Shown here one piece after another: positions 62,541 to 64,000 of a stretch of DNA of 64,000 bases. The position numbers were made by a program, and so were the translations under genes. Under the pieces are notes generated by a model. That model ran no database searches, was not told the origin of the DNA, and saw only the letters and a list, made by a program, of their open reading frames with translations. Location of the stretch: the NCBI RefSeq assembly GCF_030813115.1, contig NZ_JAUSTY010000004.1:62001-126000 (forward strand), in the 5' to 3' direction. This stretch comes from Bacillus horti. GTDB lineage: Bacteria > Bacillota > Bacilli > Caldalkalibacillales > JCM-10596. Each line of letters opens with the position of its first letter. Position 1 is the first letter of the stretch.

Positions 62541-62990
62541 GTGGAGTACATGAAAGGATTAAGAAAGCTAATTGGTACTAAACCTGTTATTATGGCGGGT
62601 TCATGTGTTATTGTAAAGAATTGTGAGGATAGGCTTCTTTTTCAGCAGAGGTCAGACACCGGGGAATGGGGGCTTCCTGGAGGGGCGCTTGAGCTAGGAG
62701 AATCACTTGAGGAAGCAGCAAAAAGAGAATTGTTTGAGGAGACAGGATTAATCGTTAAAACTATGAAGCTATTAGCTGTTCTTTCTGGTCAGGAAATGTA
62801 CTTCAAATATCCTCATGGTGATGAAGTATATAACGTAACGGCTGTATACGAGACTACAGAGGTGGAAGGGAGTTTAGTTATGAACGATGGTGAAAGTACA
62901 AAACTACTCTATTTGTCTGTTGACGAAGCTCAAATGAATTTAAACTCAGTAGCTTATCAAATTTTAAAGAAAACAGGCTATCTAAAGTAA
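62541..62990 (+). CDS. Nudix hydrolase
   Basis: 149 residues with the Nudix box at about residues 50-72: GALELGESLEEAAKRELFEE followed by TGL, i.e. Gx5Ex7REUxEExGU intact. Hydrolyses a nucleoside-diphosphate-linked compound; substrate unknown. The N-terminal leader RKLIGTKPVIMAGSCVIV resembles ADP-ribose or mutator pyrophosphohydrolases of Bacillus. GTG start 62541 behind GGGGGAG. Followed by two further plus-strand genes. Confidence 0.93.
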   Translation: MEYMKGLRKLIGTKPVIMAGSCVIVKNCEDRLLFQQRSDTGEWGLPGGALELGESLEEAAKRELFEETGLIVKTMKLLAVLSGQEMYFKYPHGDEVYNVTAVYETTEVEGSLVMNDGESTKLLYLSVDEAQMNLNSVAYQILKKTGYLK

Positions 62991-63041
62991 AGGGTAGTTA
63001 GTCGTATTTATTACTTTAATGAAAAAAAAGGAGTATAATAG

Positions 63042-63212
63042 ATGGGGAATTTTTTAGAAAACGCAGGATATGTTCTAACAGCTATAATCTTAGGTATTAT
63101 TTCTTTTTTTACTCAAGAAATTGTTACCTATTTTATGTTGGGTATGATTTTGATTGCCCTAATTAACATTCTTAATGTACTAAAGGTCATTTCAAAGAAA
63201 TTAAATTATTAA
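63042..63212 (+). CDS. Small membrane protein, 56 residues
   Basis: ATG 63042 has AAAGGAG 9 bases upstream. Two membrane segments (about 9-23 and 27-46) and a basic C-terminus (KVISKKLNY). Family not recognised. Lies 51 bases after the Nudix gene and 28 before the APH kinase, so it may share their transcript. Confidence 0.62.
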   Translation: MGNFLENAGYVLTAIILGIISFFTQEIVTYFMLGMILIALINILNVLKVISKKLNY

Positions 63213-63240
63213 GCTCAGACCACTTTAGAGGAGAAGGACG

Positions 63241-64000
63241 ATGAAACAAACAAACGTAGAACAACTAATTTTACATATCCCTTTGCTAAAAAACGCAAAA
63301 AGAATCACTCAAATAAATAAAGGCTATTCCCATGATCAAAAGCTTCTTGTCCTGCTTGAGAATGATGAAAAAGCTCTTCTGAGATTAGCAAAGCAAGAGG
63401 AGTTTAAAGCTAAGGAGCAGGAGTTTCAGCATTTAGAGGCTTTACAAGGCTTTGGTGTAAAATGTCCCCAACCATTAGCAGTAGGACGAATACCCGAGCT
63501 TGATTACTGCTACTTTCTTTTGAGCTTTTTGGAAGGAGAGGATGCACAGGAGGAGCTTCCTCAGCTTGAGGAGGGGGTTCAGTATAGGATCGGGCTTGAG
63601 GCAGGACAGGATTTAGCAAGGATCCATCAGTATGTAGCTCAGTCAAATCTACCTTCTTGGTATGAAACGAAAAGTAAAAAAAGTGATCGATACATAGAAG
63701 CGTATAAGAATTGTGGGATAACATTCCCTTATGAAAAAGAGACTTTACAGTTTATCGCTGAGAACAGTAAATATATGAAGGACAGACCTAATCTGTTTCA
63801 GCATGATGATTTCACCTGTGGAAACCTCATTGTGAAGGATCAATCGTATGGTGGGGTCATTGATTTTGGTCGCTTTGATTGGGGAGACCCAATTCATGAA
63901 TTTATAAAAGTGGGTCTTTTTAGTACGGAGGTCAGTATTCCTTTTAGTATCGGTCAGATTAAAGGGTATTTCAAAGAAGGAATTCCAGAGTACTTTTGGA
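63241..64000 (+). CDS. Aminoglycoside-phosphotransferase-family kinase, cut by window end
   Basis: About 253 residues visible, open to the end. APH/choline-kinase fold: phosphate-binding Lys region in the N-lobe (ALLRLAKQEEFKAKEQEF), catalytic loop FQHDDFTCGNLIVKD (HxDxxxxN) and the metal loop GGVIDFGRFDWGDPIHEF. The family phosphorylates antibiotics or small metabolites; nothing here decides which. ATG 63241 behind GAGGAGAAGG. The true C-terminus (about 40 residues) is outside. Confidence 0.88.
   Translation, partial: MKQTNVEQLILHIPLLKNAKRITQINKGYSHDQKLLVLLENDEKALLRLAKQEEFKAKEQEFQHLEALQGFGVKCPQPLAVGRIPELDYCYFLLSFLEGEDAQEELPQLEEGVQYRIGLEAGQDLARIHQYVAQSNLPSWYETKSKKSDRYIEAYKNCGITFPYEKETLQFIAENSKYMKDRPNLFQHDDFTCGNLIVKDQSYGGVIDFGRFDWGDPIHEFIKVGLFSTEVSIPFSIGQIKGYFKEGIPEYFW

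Noticed and set aside
1-64000. CRISPR arrays, tRNA or rRNA genes, insertion sequences, prophage genes
   Set aside because: No regularly spaced repeats, no rRNA or tRNA sequence, no transposase or integrase frames seen.

Overview
The window is a low-GC Gram-positive chromosome segment, most likely from an aerobic, spore-forming member of the Bacillaceae/Paenibacillaceae. Evidence is AT-rich intergenic DNA, strong AAGGAGG-type ribosome sites, frequent TTG and GTG starts, a SAM-I (S-box) riboswitch, Fur boxes of the Bacillus type, and homologues of Bacillus genes (EcsAB, NatAB, YqjM/NamA, ResA/StoA-like thioredoxin, YusV-like ATPase). Species cannot be named from sequence alone.

Layout. 1-1674: minus-strand oligoendopeptidase F, cut by the window edge. 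2048-13039: a Tad (tight adherence) pilus island with an unknown first protein, CpaB, CpaE/TadZ, CpaF/TadA, TadB, TadC, a Flp pilin, a TadE minor pilin and a TadG-like protein. It ends in a 577-residue Trp/Gly/Ala-rich membrane protein of unknown function and a tandem array of four related small membrane proteins, one frameshifted. No secretin is present, as expected for a Gram-positive, and no prepilin peptidase is seen. 13152-17295: hydroxyacid dehydrogenase, then a Fur-box-preceded siderophore permease operon (FecC/FecD/FecE type) without its binding protein. 17552-22621: NatAB-type exporter, Bcp peroxiredoxin, RDD protein, and a second M3 peptidase coupled to a 59-residue membrane protein. 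23152-27599: a secreted protein with a stalk domain plus five repeats, then EcsAB. 27731-37856, mostly minus strand: zinc-ribbon protein, DUF418 protein, a guanylate-kinase-like protein with an altered P-loop, an MFS exporter (plus strand), an Lgt-like membrane protein with a TlpA-type thioredoxin, NamA, an M20 amidohydrolase and Fhs.

38100-39996 holds an ABC-F ribosome-protection gene behind a long leader with two short upstream reading frames and three terminator-like hairpins. The first peptide ends Arg-Ile-Arg, like the macrolide-arrest peptide of ermD. 40120-42822 is aconitase. 44029-48843 has an IclR regulator followed by a SAM riboswitch controlling a ribose-type ABC transporter, an unusual pairing that points to a sulfur-containing sugar as substrate. 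49315-55273 has a TraB/GumN protein and iron genes: a Fur-box small protein, a DUF2277 protein, and a Fur-controlled ferric-iron ABC operon. The remainder holds lipoproteins, a TIMP-like protein, a double GNAT acetyltransferase, a MerR regulator with an aldo-keto reductase, a racemase, fumarase, a Nudix hydrolase and a cut APH-family kinase.

An imperfect repeat of about 122 bp with a long internal stem occurs three times (22725, 27943 inverted, 50662). The observations most worth following are the pilus-island effector and its array, the macrolide-type leader of the ABC-F gene, and the SAM riboswitch on a sugar-type transporter.
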